From: Candidatus Hadersleviella danica
GTDB lineage: Bacteria > Chloroflexota > Anaerolineae > Promineifilales > Promineifilaceae
Direction of reading: 5' to 3'
Length of the DNA: 22,488 bases
NCBI GenBank assembly: GCA_016711405.1
Contig: JADJSZ010000088.1
Span: 1 to 22,488 of the forward strand
Below, in pieces: positions 7,910 to 15,112 of this stretch (its first letter is position 1; every line of letters starts with the position of its first letter). The notes under the pieces were generated by a model that did not search any database, was not told where the DNA came from, and saw only the letters and a list, made by a program, of their open reading frames with translations. Both the position numbers and the translations under genes were made by a program.

Positions 7910-9628
7910 CTACTTCGCCTCATCCTCCAAAATGGCCCGCAAAATAGCAATCATCGTCGCGTATGTCGGATCCATCCCAAAATAGGAGAGGTTTTGCGCC
8001 CCCAAGTTCTTGCCCTTGCTAAACGGTGTATCCGAAGCGTAGTGCAAAATGCCAATGGGGAAGGGGGATTGGTACAGATTGACGAGTTCGTTTTGCGGGT
8101 AGCGACGCGGCCGAATCATCTCATACACACAGCTCAGGTACGGCCCCGCTTCCATCTCCATATCGGTGTACCCCTCTTGGTAAAAGACCGACATGTACTC
8201 ATGGTTTTGCAAGAAAGTGCCCGGCGCAGTGATGGCCTTTTGGTTATCCAACACCGTGCCATAAACGAGATAAGGCACGACATGGTCGGCCGTGAATCGG
8301 TTGCCAAACAGATACGTATTTTGGGAATGTTCATCGTGGACAACACTGGGAATCATCACATCCCCCACACGGCCGTTCAGCGTCGCCGCCTTGCCCATAA
8401 TATACACCCCCCGCACTTGGGCAATGTTCCGCGCCACCTCCGAAAGAATCTGGTACGCGGCCATCCCCAACGGGTAATCAATGTTCACAATCAAGGCTTG
8501 GCTCTCGCTCAACTTTTCCGCCCCCTTGATTTGTAGACGAGGGTCGAGCAAATCGGGGCGTAACTTGTTCAGTTCCACCACCTGTGCCTCCACATCAAAC
8601 ACATGCTCGCTGGGGATGCGATGGATGCCCAATGCTTTTTCGCGGTTTTCGCGCTCGGCCGTTGCTTGGGGATACCGCCCCTCGTACTTTTTCAGCACAT
8701 AATAAAGCAGATTTTCGCGGTTGCTGGGCACGTTGTGCTTCACAATGTCGGCGTACTCCTGTTGCAACGCCCCATCCCCCTCTTCTTCGATAAAGCGCAC
8801 CAACTCCTCATCAATTTGCCGCGCATAGCCACTGAGCAAGTTGGGCAAGCTGTGGATATTGCTAGAAATAAAGTAGATGGGGCGATCTGAAAAGAGAATA
8901 TCGGGCAAACTACGGCTGATATGATCCCACCAGCGGCGCGTCGCCCGCTTGTAATCGGCAAACGAACCAGCCAGCAAGCGCACAGCAAGGGAGCATTTTT
9001 GTTCGGCGATGGCCAGCAGGCGCACGGCCGTTTGCCCGCGCCAAATCGTCCGCAATTTGTCCAAATCTTCCGCACTAATGGCCGCCAACTCGGTAATCCG
9101 CGTCAGGGCTTGGTGCAAGAGGGCGGGGTTGTGTGGGTCATCGGCCGCCTCTTGCAGGGCTTGCAAAATCAACGGCCGATTGAGCAAATGGAACATCTTC
9201 TCCCGCTCAATCTGGTACGCCGCCAACATCGGAATAAGGTCATCAATGTCCGATTGGCTGGCGATATAAACCGCCAGCGTCTTTCCCCCATCCCAAAACG
9301 AACGCCGCCGCCGGGCTGGGGCGGCCACCACCTGCCAATGCTCCACCTGCGGGTAGCCATTGGTCGCAAACACCCAATCCGATTGCCCCATGACCACCAA
9401 ACGCACATGCTCGGTAAAACAATCGGGCAGGCGCAAGACGGCATAAATAAAGGCCGCCATATCGGGCACAGGTTGGTTGGCATTCACATGCAACGCGGAT
9501 CTTGTTCGCAAATGGGCTTCAATCACCGAAGCGATTTGCACCTCACGGCTACTCCGCAAAAGGGAGTAGTAGGTGCGGATATACAGGCTAATTTCTTCGT
9601 TGCCAGAGTTGGGTACGGTTCTGTCCAT
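7910..9628 (-). CDS. Uncharacterised protein with nucleoside-phosphorylase-like C-terminal domain
   Basis: This 572-aa soluble protein has no signal peptide or membrane segment. Residues 1-370 are mostly helical and unfamiliar to me (for example YIRTYYSLLRSSREVQIASV near the start and RRWWDHISRSLPDILFSDRP around 231-250). Residues 375-545 look like the nucleoside phosphorylase/MTA-SAH nucleosidase fold. This part has an ALIVNIDYPLGMAAYQIL strand-helix start, GKAATLNGRVGDVMIP at 412-427 (like the G-x-x-G...GD segment), TDMEMEAGPYLSCVYE at 488-503 (like the family's substrate-binding ME motif) and HYASDTPFSKGKNLG at 529-543 (like its late catalytic Asp segment). It may therefore cleave or bind a purine nucleoside or related metabolite, but this is unproven. 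The start ATG 9628 has no Shine-Dalgarno sequence because a 12-unit heptad array begins three bases upstream. It appears to be a single-gene unit. Confidence 0.75.
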   Translation of the reverse strand: MDRTVPNSGNEEISLYIRTYYSLLRSSREVQIASVIEAHLRTRSALHVNANQPVPDMAAFIYAVLRLPDCFTEHVRLVVMGQSDWVFATNGYPQVEHWQVVAAPARRRRSFWDGGKTLAVYIASQSDIDDLIPMLAAYQIEREKMFHLLNRPLILQALQEAADDPHNPALLHQALTRITELAAISAEDLDKLRTIWRGQTAVRLLAIAEQKCSLAVRLLAGSFADYKRATRRWWDHISRSLPDILFSDRPIYFISSNIHSLPNLLSGYARQIDEELVRFIEEEGDGALQQEYADIVKHNVPSNRENLLYYVLKKYEGRYPQATAERENREKALGIHRIPSEHVFDVEAQVVELNKLRPDLLDPRLQIKGAEKLSESQALIVNIDYPLGMAAYQILSEVARNIAQVRGVYIMGKAATLNGRVGDVMIPSVVHDEHSQNTYLFGNRFTADHVVPYLVYGTVLDNQKAITAPGTFLQNHEYMSVFYQEGYTDMEMEAGPYLSCVYEMIRPRRYPQNELVNLYQSPFPIGILHYASDTPFSKGKNLGAQNLSYFGMDPTYATMIAILRAILEDEAK

Positions 9629-9630
9629 GG

Positions 9631-9714
9631 GAAGTGATTGGTTACTAGTTATTGGTTACTCGTTATTCGTCCCTCGTCCCTCTTGCTCATTGTTCATTGC
9701 TCATTGCTCCTTGT
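9631..9714. repeat. Twelve-unit heptamer ladder abutting a start codon
   Basis: Twelve consecutive 7-bp steps: GAAGTGA, TTGGTTA, CTAGTTA, TTGGTTA, CTCGTTA, TTCGTCC, CTCGTCC, CTCTTGC, TCATTGT, TCATTGC, TCATTGC, TCCTTGT. The unit drifts gradually through three types while the 7-bp phase is kept. It occupies nearly all the DNA between the 572-aa gene's ATG and the helicase terminator. Confidence 0.9.
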
Positions 9715-9735
9715 CAAGCAATCGCCCAAAATAAA

Positions 9736-9768
9736 AGAAACTCGGTTCCTTGTGGGAACCGAGTTTCT
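9736..9768 (-). terminator. Intrinsic terminator of the DEAD-box helicase gene
   Basis: A perfect 14-bp stem (AGAAACTCGGTTCC paired with GGAACCGAGTTTCT) with a 5-base loop is followed on the minus strand by TTTATTTT. It lies about 30 bases past the helicase stop codon and is a textbook rho-independent terminator in that direction. Confidence 0.9.
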
Positions 9769-9799
9769 CTAGGTTAGCGTTTAATCTCCCTACCCCATG

Positions 9800-11458
9800 C
9801 TACTCATTGCGCCGAATTTGCACTCGTTGGTCGCCCATCATATAGCGTTGGTTTAGCACCCGGCCGACCAACTCAGCGGGCACATCCACGTAGGTGTGTT
9901 GCCGCTCGATGCGAATGGAGCCGAGGGCACGGCCGGGGATATTCGCCTCCGAGGCAATCGTGCGCACAATATCGCCGGGGCGCACCCCGTGCATCTTGCC
10001 CACGTTAATGGCCAAGCGCACCATGCCTTCCTCGTGGGAGGTGGCGCTGGTACTCGTAGTGGGGCGGCCGTTGCTTGCCCCATTCCCATTCCCATTGCGA
10101 GCCGAGCGGCCAACTGGCTCATTGTTAGAAACAGGCACATGCACCTCGCTCATGGGGGCAATCGGCCGTTTCTTGTCTTCCATTTGGGTGATTTTCAGGG
10201 CGGCGGCGGCTAAATCAAAGACATCGTACCCTTCGGCCACGAGCTTCTCAATCGTCTCGCGCTCCTTCTTACACCGGCCGCGCCGCAACCAAACCAGCAG
10301 TTGCTCTTGCATGAACGCTTCCCGTTTGGCGGTAATCTCTTCGGCCGTGGGCACGGCCGAGGGGGTCAGTTTGCGCCGCGTATAGTTTTCTATTTTGAAC
10401 AGTCGCCGCCGCTCTTGGGGGGTGTACAGCGTCAGGGCAATGCCTGTGCGCCCCGCCCGCCCTGTGCGGCCGATGCGGTGGACATACACCTCGGCAAAGT
10501 GGGGAATGTCGAAATTAAAGACATGGGAGATGTCATCAATGTCCAACCCCCGCGCCGCCACATCGGTGGCGACCAAAACCTTGATTTTGCCTTCGCGGAA
10601 ACGGCCGAGTACATTTTCACGCGCTTCTTGGCTCAAATCGCCGCTCAACGCTTCGGCGGGAATGCCCCGCCCCGTTAGCTCATTGGCCAACAAGCCCGTG
10701 TCTACCCGTGTGCGAGCAAAAATCAGGGCGCTGGTGATGGGTTCCATCTCAATCAGGCGGGTGAGCGCGGCCACCTTGTCTTTTTCGTTCACCAAATAGC
10801 TCCGCTCTTCGATGTTGGCCACTGTGCGTTGGCTTTGTTGCATGGCGGCCGTGCGTGGCTGGTGCATGAACTTTTCGGCTAAATTGCGAATGGCGGGGGG
10901 CATGGTGGCCGAGAACAACCCCGTTTGGCGGGGGGTGGGCAGGGCGGCCAAAATCGTCTCCACATCTTCGATAAAGCCCATGCTCAGCATCTCGTCCGCC
11001 TCATCCAAAATAATGGTTTGCACGCCGCTGACATCGAGCATGTTTTTGCGGAGCAAATCGAGCAGACGGCCGGGGGTGGCTACGACCACATCAATCCCGC
11101 GCCGCAGGCGGCTGATTTGCGGGCCATACGCTTGGCCACCGTAAACGGCCAAAACGCGCACGCCAATGTGTTGCCCCAACTCTTCGAGGGCTTCGGCAAC
11201 TTGCACGGCCAATTCGCGGGTGGGGGCAACCACCAACGCTTGGGGCGTATTTTGTTCGGGGATGAGGGCGTGGAGGATGGGCAAACTGAAGGCGGCCGTT
11301 TTGCCGGTGCCTGTTTGCGCTTGGCCGAGTACATCATGCCCTTCGAGGAGCAGAGGAATGACGGCCGTTTGGATGGGGGTGGGGGCGGTGTAGCCCAGTT
11401 CGGAGATAGCCTGCAATAATTCTGGCCGCAGGCCGAGTTGGGAAAAATCTTCAATCAT
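9800..11458 (-). CDS. deaD: DEAD-box ATP-dependent RNA helicase (DeaD/CsdA type)
   Basis: This 552-aa cytosolic RNA helicase unwinds RNA duplexes in ribosome assembly, mRNA decay or cold adaptation. All motifs are present in order: Q motif GYTAPTPIQ (22-30), motif I AQTGTGKT (47-54), Ia PTREL (79-83), TPGR (128-131), DEAD (152-155), SAT (183-185), motif IV ALIFARTR (244-251), motif V ATDVAARGLDID (297-308) and motif VI HRIGRTGR (327-334). A basic, Gly/Asn/Ser-rich linker (about 425-475) leads to a DbpA-type RNA-binding domain (479-550: VRLAINVGKMHGVRPGDIV, with GSIRIERQHTYVDVP). I chose ATG 11458 (MIEDFSQLGL) over an open frame reaching 49 codons further because the family starts here and the extension has unrelated composition. 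The ribosome site is weak. A strong terminator follows the gene. Confidence 0.93.
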   Translation of the reverse strand: MIEDFSQLGLRPELLQAISELGYTAPTPIQTAVIPLLLEGHDVLGQAQTGTGKTAAFSLPILHALIPEQNTPQALVVAPTRELAVQVAEALEELGQHIGVRVLAVYGGQAYGPQISRLRRGIDVVVATPGRLLDLLRKNMLDVSGVQTIILDEADEMLSMGFIEDVETILAALPTPRQTGLFSATMPPAIRNLAEKFMHQPRTAAMQQSQRTVANIEERSYLVNEKDKVAALTRLIEMEPITSALIFARTRVDTGLLANELTGRGIPAEALSGDLSQEARENVLGRFREGKIKVLVATDVAARGLDIDDISHVFNFDIPHFAEVYVHRIGRTGRAGRTGIALTLYTPQERRRLFKIENYTRRKLTPSAVPTAEEITAKREAFMQEQLLVWLRRGRCKKERETIEKLVAEGYDVFDLAAAALKITQMEDKKRPIAPMSEVHVPVSNNEPVGRSARNGNGNGASNGRPTTSTSATSHEEGMVRLAINVGKMHGVRPGDIVRTIASEANIPGRALGSIRIERQHTYVDVPAELVGRVLNQRYMMGDQRVQIRRNE

Positions 11459-11651
11459 GTGTTTTTTCAGATACCTAGCCGAGTCGGTGCGCCGCAGACA
11501 AACGAGGCAGGAACGGGTTGAGGCGGCGAGAAGGTATCTGGGCAACCATGAGCGGGAACGGCCGTCCGCAAGGCTTGCGCCTCTATGCGGGGGGATGCGT
11601 CCCAAGACTTCTCACAACCTGAAAACGTGCCAACTGACCAGTTGGGGGGTA
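11459..11651 (-). promoter_or_regulatory. Leader/upstream region of the helicase gene with a dyad
   Basis: No gene is supported here. A two-armed dyad CCAACTG-AC-CAGTTGG lies at 11630-11645, of a size fit for a dimeric repressor or a small hairpin. The remaining roughly 170 bases toward the helicase ATG could form a long 5' leader, as is common for cold-induced helicase mRNAs, but I cannot name an element. Confidence 0.35.
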
Positions 11652-11707
11652 AAAAGTGAAAGGTGAAAGGTGAAAAGTGTCTTACTTTGCACTTCTTACT
11701 TTTCACT
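11652..11707. repeat. Eight-unit heptamer ladder with internal dyad symmetry
   Basis: Units are AAAAGTG, AAAGGTG, AAAGGTG, AAAAGTG, TCTTACT, TTGCACT, TCTTACT, TTTCACT. The first four are purine-rich and the last four are close to their reverse complements, so the array could fold into a hairpin of about 28 bp with mismatches. Confidence 0.85.
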
Positions 11708-11782
11708 GCTCCCATCACTGGGCCAATGAACTGTAAATCTCTAACGAACCAAGCTCAAATAATGAGGGGGGAGAGACAAGAA

Positions 11783-11811
11783 AAACGCCCCGCATGTAAG
11801 TGGGGGCGTTT
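11783..11811 (-). terminator. Intrinsic terminator, probably of mutS2
   Basis: AAACGCCCC (11783-11791) pairs perfectly with GGGGCGTTT (11803-11811) around an 11-base loop. On the minus strand the stem is followed by TTTTTCTT. The only minus-strand gene upstream is mutS2, whose stop lies about 370 bases away; the gap is explained by an inserted 133-bp element and other repeats. Confidence 0.8.
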
Positions 11812-11909
11812 AAGCTGTTAGGGTCAGCGGAAAGAAGTATAACAGCTTTGCGCGGCCGTGCCAATGGGCAAATTTTTGGGGAGGAGCAAGAGAGTAAGAG
11901 CTTTCCTAT

Positions 11910-12042
11910 GGGTGTGTTTCATTTGGGTTGGAGCTTTGTAGGGGTAGGCCTTGTGCCTACCCAAAATCTCGATTAAACCAAGATCTAGGGCAACCACAAG
12001 GGTTGCCCCTACAATTCCCCTCAACTGAGATGAAACACACCC
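11910..12042. mobile_element. MITE-like element, copy 1 (perfect 9-bp target duplication)
   Basis: This 133-bp element begins with GGGTGTGTTTCAT and ends with its exact reverse complement ATGAAACACACCC. The symmetry continues imperfectly inward (TTGGGTTG against CAACTGAG). It is flanked by the identical 9-mer CTTTCCTAT at 11901-11909 and 12043-12051. The core differs from the other two copies: it holds two smaller hairpins, GGGTAGGCC...GCCTACCC and GGGCAACC...GGTTGCCC, a type of repeat scattered in many bacterial genomes. It has no coding capacity, so a transposase would have to act in trans. It lies between mutS2 and its probable terminator. Confidence 0.85.
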
Positions 12043-12078
12043 CTTTCCTATTCAGCACTGAGTCTACTGAAAAAAGCC

Positions 12079-12148
12079 TTTTTAGACACGAATTTCACGA
12101 ATTTTCTCTCGAAACCCTTCGCGTCTTTGCGACTTCGCGCCTTTGCGT
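12079..12148. repeat. Element-core fragment plus four 8-bp tandem units
   Basis: 12079-12103 matches the core shared by element copies 2 and 3 (AGACACGAATTTCACGAATT), here without terminal repeats. 12117-12148 is an octamer ladder: CTTCGCGT, CTTTGCGA, CTTCGCGC, CTTTGCGT. Both lie just downstream of mutS2, in the tail of its probable transcript. Confidence 0.75.
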
Positions 12149-12182
12149 TAATGCCTTTTTCACCGCACTCAGCACTACCCTC

Positions 12183-14561
12183 TTACTCCCCAAACTTCGC
12201 CACCGTCACCCCTGCGCCACCTTCGCCATCTTGGCCTTCTTCCCATGTTGTCACGCCGCTGTGCTGGTCAAGCGCACGGCGCACCGCATCGCGCAGTTTG
12301 CCCGTGCCCTTGCCGTGGATGATGCGCACCCACGGCATACGGCCGAGCACGGCCGTATCCAAATACCGATCCAACTCGGCCAACCCCTCCTCCACCCGCT
12401 TGCCACGAATATCCAAATCCAGCCCCACCGTCGCGCCACTCGTCTTGGTCGTAATGCTCTCCGCCACCACCTCCTCCGCCACGGGGCGACTGCGGAACTC
12501 GAGTTCATCGAGCTTGGCGCGCAGGTGCAGGCGGCCGATGGCCACCTCAATCTCGTCTTCGCGGATGCGCGTGATTTCGCCTTTCGTGTTAATCGTCTTG
12601 ACCAGCACCGTGTCCCCCACGCGCAAAGTGCGCTGGCGGGCGGGGTGCGGGTCAGCGGCCGTGATGAGCGGCTCTAAATTCAGCCCCTCCCGCGGCTTTT
12701 CGGCGATGGTTTGCACATTTTTGCCCAGTTGCTTGAGCGTGTTTTGGGAAGAGGCTTGGCGCAACCCGCGCCGCACTTGCATCAACTCTTGGCGCAACGC
12801 CTCAATTTCCCCCTCCATTTGCACCCGCGTTTGGGCAATAATCCGCTCTCGCTCAATTTCTATCTCGGCCAGCCGCTCTTCCAGCTTTTGCCGTTCCCGC
12901 TCCGCCCGTTTGCGGTTCAGCCGCACGGCCGCTTCCTCCGACGAGATGCGGTCGCGCATGTCGTAAATTGAATCGAGCAAACTATCTGTCTCTGAGTTGC
13001 CCATCCCCACCAGCTTGAGCGCCCCATCTAAAATGCTCTCATCCAGCCCCAGTCGGCGGGCAATGGCGAGAGCATTCGACTTGCCTGGCAAGCCGATGGT
13101 CATCTCGTAAGTCGGCGAAAGGGTGTCCAAATCGAACAGCAACGAGGCGTTGGTGGCGCCGGGAGTGCGGGTGGCATACGCCTTTAACTCGGGGTAATGG
13201 GTGGCCACAAACGAAGTCGCCCCTTTATCGCGCAAATAATCTATGATGGCTTGCGCCAGTGCCGCCCCCTCGGCCGGGTCTGTGCCCGACCCCAACTCGT
13301 CCAGCAAGACCAGCGAACGGTCATCTACCTCTTCGGCAATGTGGATGATGTTGGTCATGTGCGCCGAAAACGTGGAAAGGCTTTGCTCGATGGATTGCTC
13401 GTCGCCAATATCGGCAAAGACATTGTTGAAGATGGTCAGCCGCGCCTCTTTGGCGGGCAGGTGCAAGCCCGCTTGCGCCATCAGCACCATCAGCCCCGCC
13501 GTTTTCAGGCTGACCGTTTTGCCGCCTGTGTTGGGGCCTGTCAGCAAGACCATGTAGATGTCTTCGGGCACTGTCAAATCGGTGGGAACAACCGTTTGCG
13601 GGTCGAGCAGGGGGTGGCGTGCGCCGCGCACCCAAATGGTACAGCCGGGGTGCAGGGGAAAGTTCGGCCGTTTTTCCCACTCCACAAATTGCGGTTCGAT
13701 GGCGCGCAGGGCGGAGGCGTATTTGGCGCGGGCAAAAATCAGGTCAAATTCGGCCATGCGCTCCACAATGCGCACCACCTCATCCCCTTGCTCGGCCACT
13801 TTGTTGGAAAGTTCGGCCAAGATGCGCTGAATCTCTTTTTGCTCCTCCATTTGCAGGTTGCGGTACTCGTTGTTCAAGTCCACCGTGTTGAGCGGCTCGA
13901 CCCAATAGGTGGCGCCACTGCCGCTTTGGTCATGCACAATGCCCTTAATCTGCCCCCGCGATTCGGCGCGGACGGGGACGACGTAACGGCCGTTGCGCAA
14001 GGTGATAATCCCCTCTTGCAAATGGGCGCTTTGCTCGCTGTTGAGCAATTGGCGCAATTTTTCGTGGATACGGCCGTAGGCAATCCGCAACTCGCGCCGC
14101 ACATTGGCCAGCTTGGTGCTGGCACTGTCCAACACCTCGCCTCGGTCATCCAGCGTTTGGCCAATGGCCACCACAAGGCCGGGGCACTCTTCGATGAGTT
14201 CGGCCAGCCCCGCCAAGATGGGGTAACGCTCGGCCACTTTTTCGATTTTGCGTTGCAGTTCGCGGGCGGCAATGAGCGTTTGCTTGGTCTGGATGAAATC
14301 TTCGGGCAGGAGGGTGTAGCCGCGCAAAGCACGGCCGACAGCCGGCCGTACATCCCGCGTGCCGCCAATGGTCACATCACTGCCCGTGGCCAGCAGGTGG
14401 AACGCCTCGCGGGTTTCTGCCTGCCAGCGCTGGGCTTCGGACATGAAAATGGTGGGTTGGAGGGTGCGTGCCAAATCCTCCCCGCCGCTGAAGCTGGTGT
14501 AACCCGCCAATCGTTGGCGTACTTTGTCAAATTCGAGGAGATGTTGAGCTTTGGCGTTCAT
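12183..14561 (-). CDS. mutS2: MutS2 (MutS-family ATPase with Smr nuclease domain)
   Basis: This 792-aa cytosolic protein is full length for the family. MutS2 relatives suppress recombination by acting on branched DNA, and in Bacillus MutS2/RqcU senses collided ribosomes. The MutS core has the ATP site TGPNTGGKT (341-349), Walker B and signature LLDELGSGTDP (419-429) and a VATHYPELK switch (452-460). A long charged coiled coil follows (540-600). Residues 645-690 form a small beta (KOW-like) segment, and residues 710-792 are the Smr domain with LDLDIRG (714-720) and the HGKGTG loop (749-754). The mismatch-recognition domains of true MutS are absent, as expected. The start ATG 14561 (MNAKAQHLLEFDKV) fits the family, but no ribosome site is visible: an inserted element begins only 13 bases upstream and may have replaced the native promoter and leader. 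Confidence 0.95.
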   Translation of the reverse strand: MNAKAQHLLEFDKVRQRLAGYTSFSGGEDLARTLQPTIFMSEAQRWQAETREAFHLLATGSDVTIGGTRDVRPAVGRALRGYTLLPEDFIQTKQTLIAARELQRKIEKVAERYPILAGLAELIEECPGLVVAIGQTLDDRGEVLDSASTKLANVRRELRIAYGRIHEKLRQLLNSEQSAHLQEGIITLRNGRYVVPVRAESRGQIKGIVHDQSGSGATYWVEPLNTVDLNNEYRNLQMEEQKEIQRILAELSNKVAEQGDEVVRIVERMAEFDLIFARAKYASALRAIEPQFVEWEKRPNFPLHPGCTIWVRGARHPLLDPQTVVPTDLTVPEDIYMVLLTGPNTGGKTVSLKTAGLMVLMAQAGLHLPAKEARLTIFNNVFADIGDEQSIEQSLSTFSAHMTNIIHIAEEVDDRSLVLLDELGSGTDPAEGAALAQAIIDYLRDKGATSFVATHYPELKAYATRTPGATNASLLFDLDTLSPTYEMTIGLPGKSNALAIARRLGLDESILDGALKLVGMGNSETDSLLDSIYDMRDRISSEEAAVRLNRKRAERERQKLEERLAEIEIERERIIAQTRVQMEGEIEALRQELMQVRRGLRQASSQNTLKQLGKNVQTIAEKPREGLNLEPLITAADPHPARQRTLRVGDTVLVKTINTKGEITRIREDEIEVAIGRLHLRAKLDELEFRSRPVAEEVVAESITTKTSGATVGLDLDIRGKRVEEGLAELDRYLDTAVLGRMPWVRIIHGKGTGKLRDAVRRALDQHSGVTTWEEGQDGEGGAGVTVAKFGE

Positions 14562-14574
14562 AAGTCAAAAAAGG

Positions 14575-14715
14575 AGTATGTTTCATCTCAGTTGAAGGAG
14601 ATAAAGAAATGGGACACGAATTTCACGAATTACACGAATTGTCTCGAATCTCATTCGTGTAATTCGTGTCTAAAAATTCACTCTCAAACAAGTCTCAACT
14701 CAAATGAAACACACT
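14575..14715. mobile_element. MITE-like element, copy 2, next to the mutS2 start
   Basis: This 141-bp element has ends AGTATGTTTCAT and ATGAAACACACT (12-bp inverted repeat, one mismatch). An 8-bp direct repeat AAAAAAGG flanks it (14567-14574 and 14716-14723). The core holds GACACGAATTTCACGAATTA facing TAATTCGTGTC, a second strong dyad. Along its full length it aligns with the reverse complement of copy 3. It lies 13 bases upstream of the mutS2 ATG. Confidence 0.8.
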
Positions 14716-14737
14716 AAAAAAGGGGGGCAACGAAAAA

Positions 14738-14768
14738 CGGCCGCACGCGCTCGAAAGTTGTGCGGCCG
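14738..14768 (-). terminator. Hairpin with minus-strand U-tract, no recognised upstream gene
   Basis: CGGCCGCAC (14738-14746) pairs with GTGCGGCCG (14760-14768) around a 13-base loop. On the minus strand it is followed by TTTTTCG, the form of an intrinsic terminator. No minus-strand gene lies directly upstream, and mutS2 starts downstream. It could therefore be an attenuator in the mutS2 leader or the end of an unannotated small RNA. Confidence 0.55.
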
Positions 14769-14888
14769 ATTAACCAAACGGCTTTGTCTATTCCCTCAAT
14801 CATATCCCATTGCTAGGCAAATTTGCGAATCTGCACGGCGCAGTGGCTCATAAAAACAGCCGTGCCAGCTCCCCCTTTTTTTACACGC

Positions 14889-14917
14889 TTAACAGGGTTG
14901 CCAGAATCCTCTATACT
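14889..14917 (+). promoter_or_regulatory. Putative sigma-70-type promoter of the secreted-protein operon
   Basis: TTAACA (14889-14894) and TATACT (14912-14917) are separated by 17 bases, close to consensus. They lie about 195 bases upstream of ATG 15113. The leader between them contains a small hairpin GCTGGG-AATC-CCCAGC at 15069-15084. Confidence 0.5.
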
Positions 14918-15112
14918 GCTCATTGTAAGACGAACGACAACAGTGCAGTTTACGGCCGTTCCCCCGTGGGTTCACACCGCCACTATCAAATTGCATCCCC
15001 CCCCTGCCACCCAACCCACATAAACCAGCTCAGCCAATCCCGCACGGCCGTTTTCTTGTCCCCCCCCTGCTGGGAATCCCCAGCCCTAGGAGGAGCCGAG
15101 CGAGGAATAGCA

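Noticed and set aside
8921..9637. 238-codon open frame opposite the 572-aa gene
   Set aside because: Antisense shadow; it extends into the heptad array and shows no recognisable protein features.
11459..11605. N-terminal extension of the DEAD-box helicase
   Set aside because: The family starts at MIEDFSQLGL; the extension is unconserved in style and lies in the leader region.
11467..11718. 83-codon minus-strand open frame upstream of the helicase
   Set aside because: It starts in the heptad array and has no ribosome site or protein-like character; it is better read as the helicase leader.
13197..14717. 506-codon open frame opposite mutS2
   Set aside because: It overlaps conserved MutS2 domains antisense and runs into the inserted element; the sequence looks like a frame shadow with no signal or domain.
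14770..14890. tRNA or other known structural RNA near the orphan hairpin
   Set aside because: No cloverleaf, TPsiC-like arm or CCA end, and no known RNA motif could be recognised.
14810..15112. N-terminal extension of the 485-aa secreted protein
   Set aside because: It would bury the signal sequence behind 101 residues and covers a likely promoter; the ATG at 15113 has a ribosome site.
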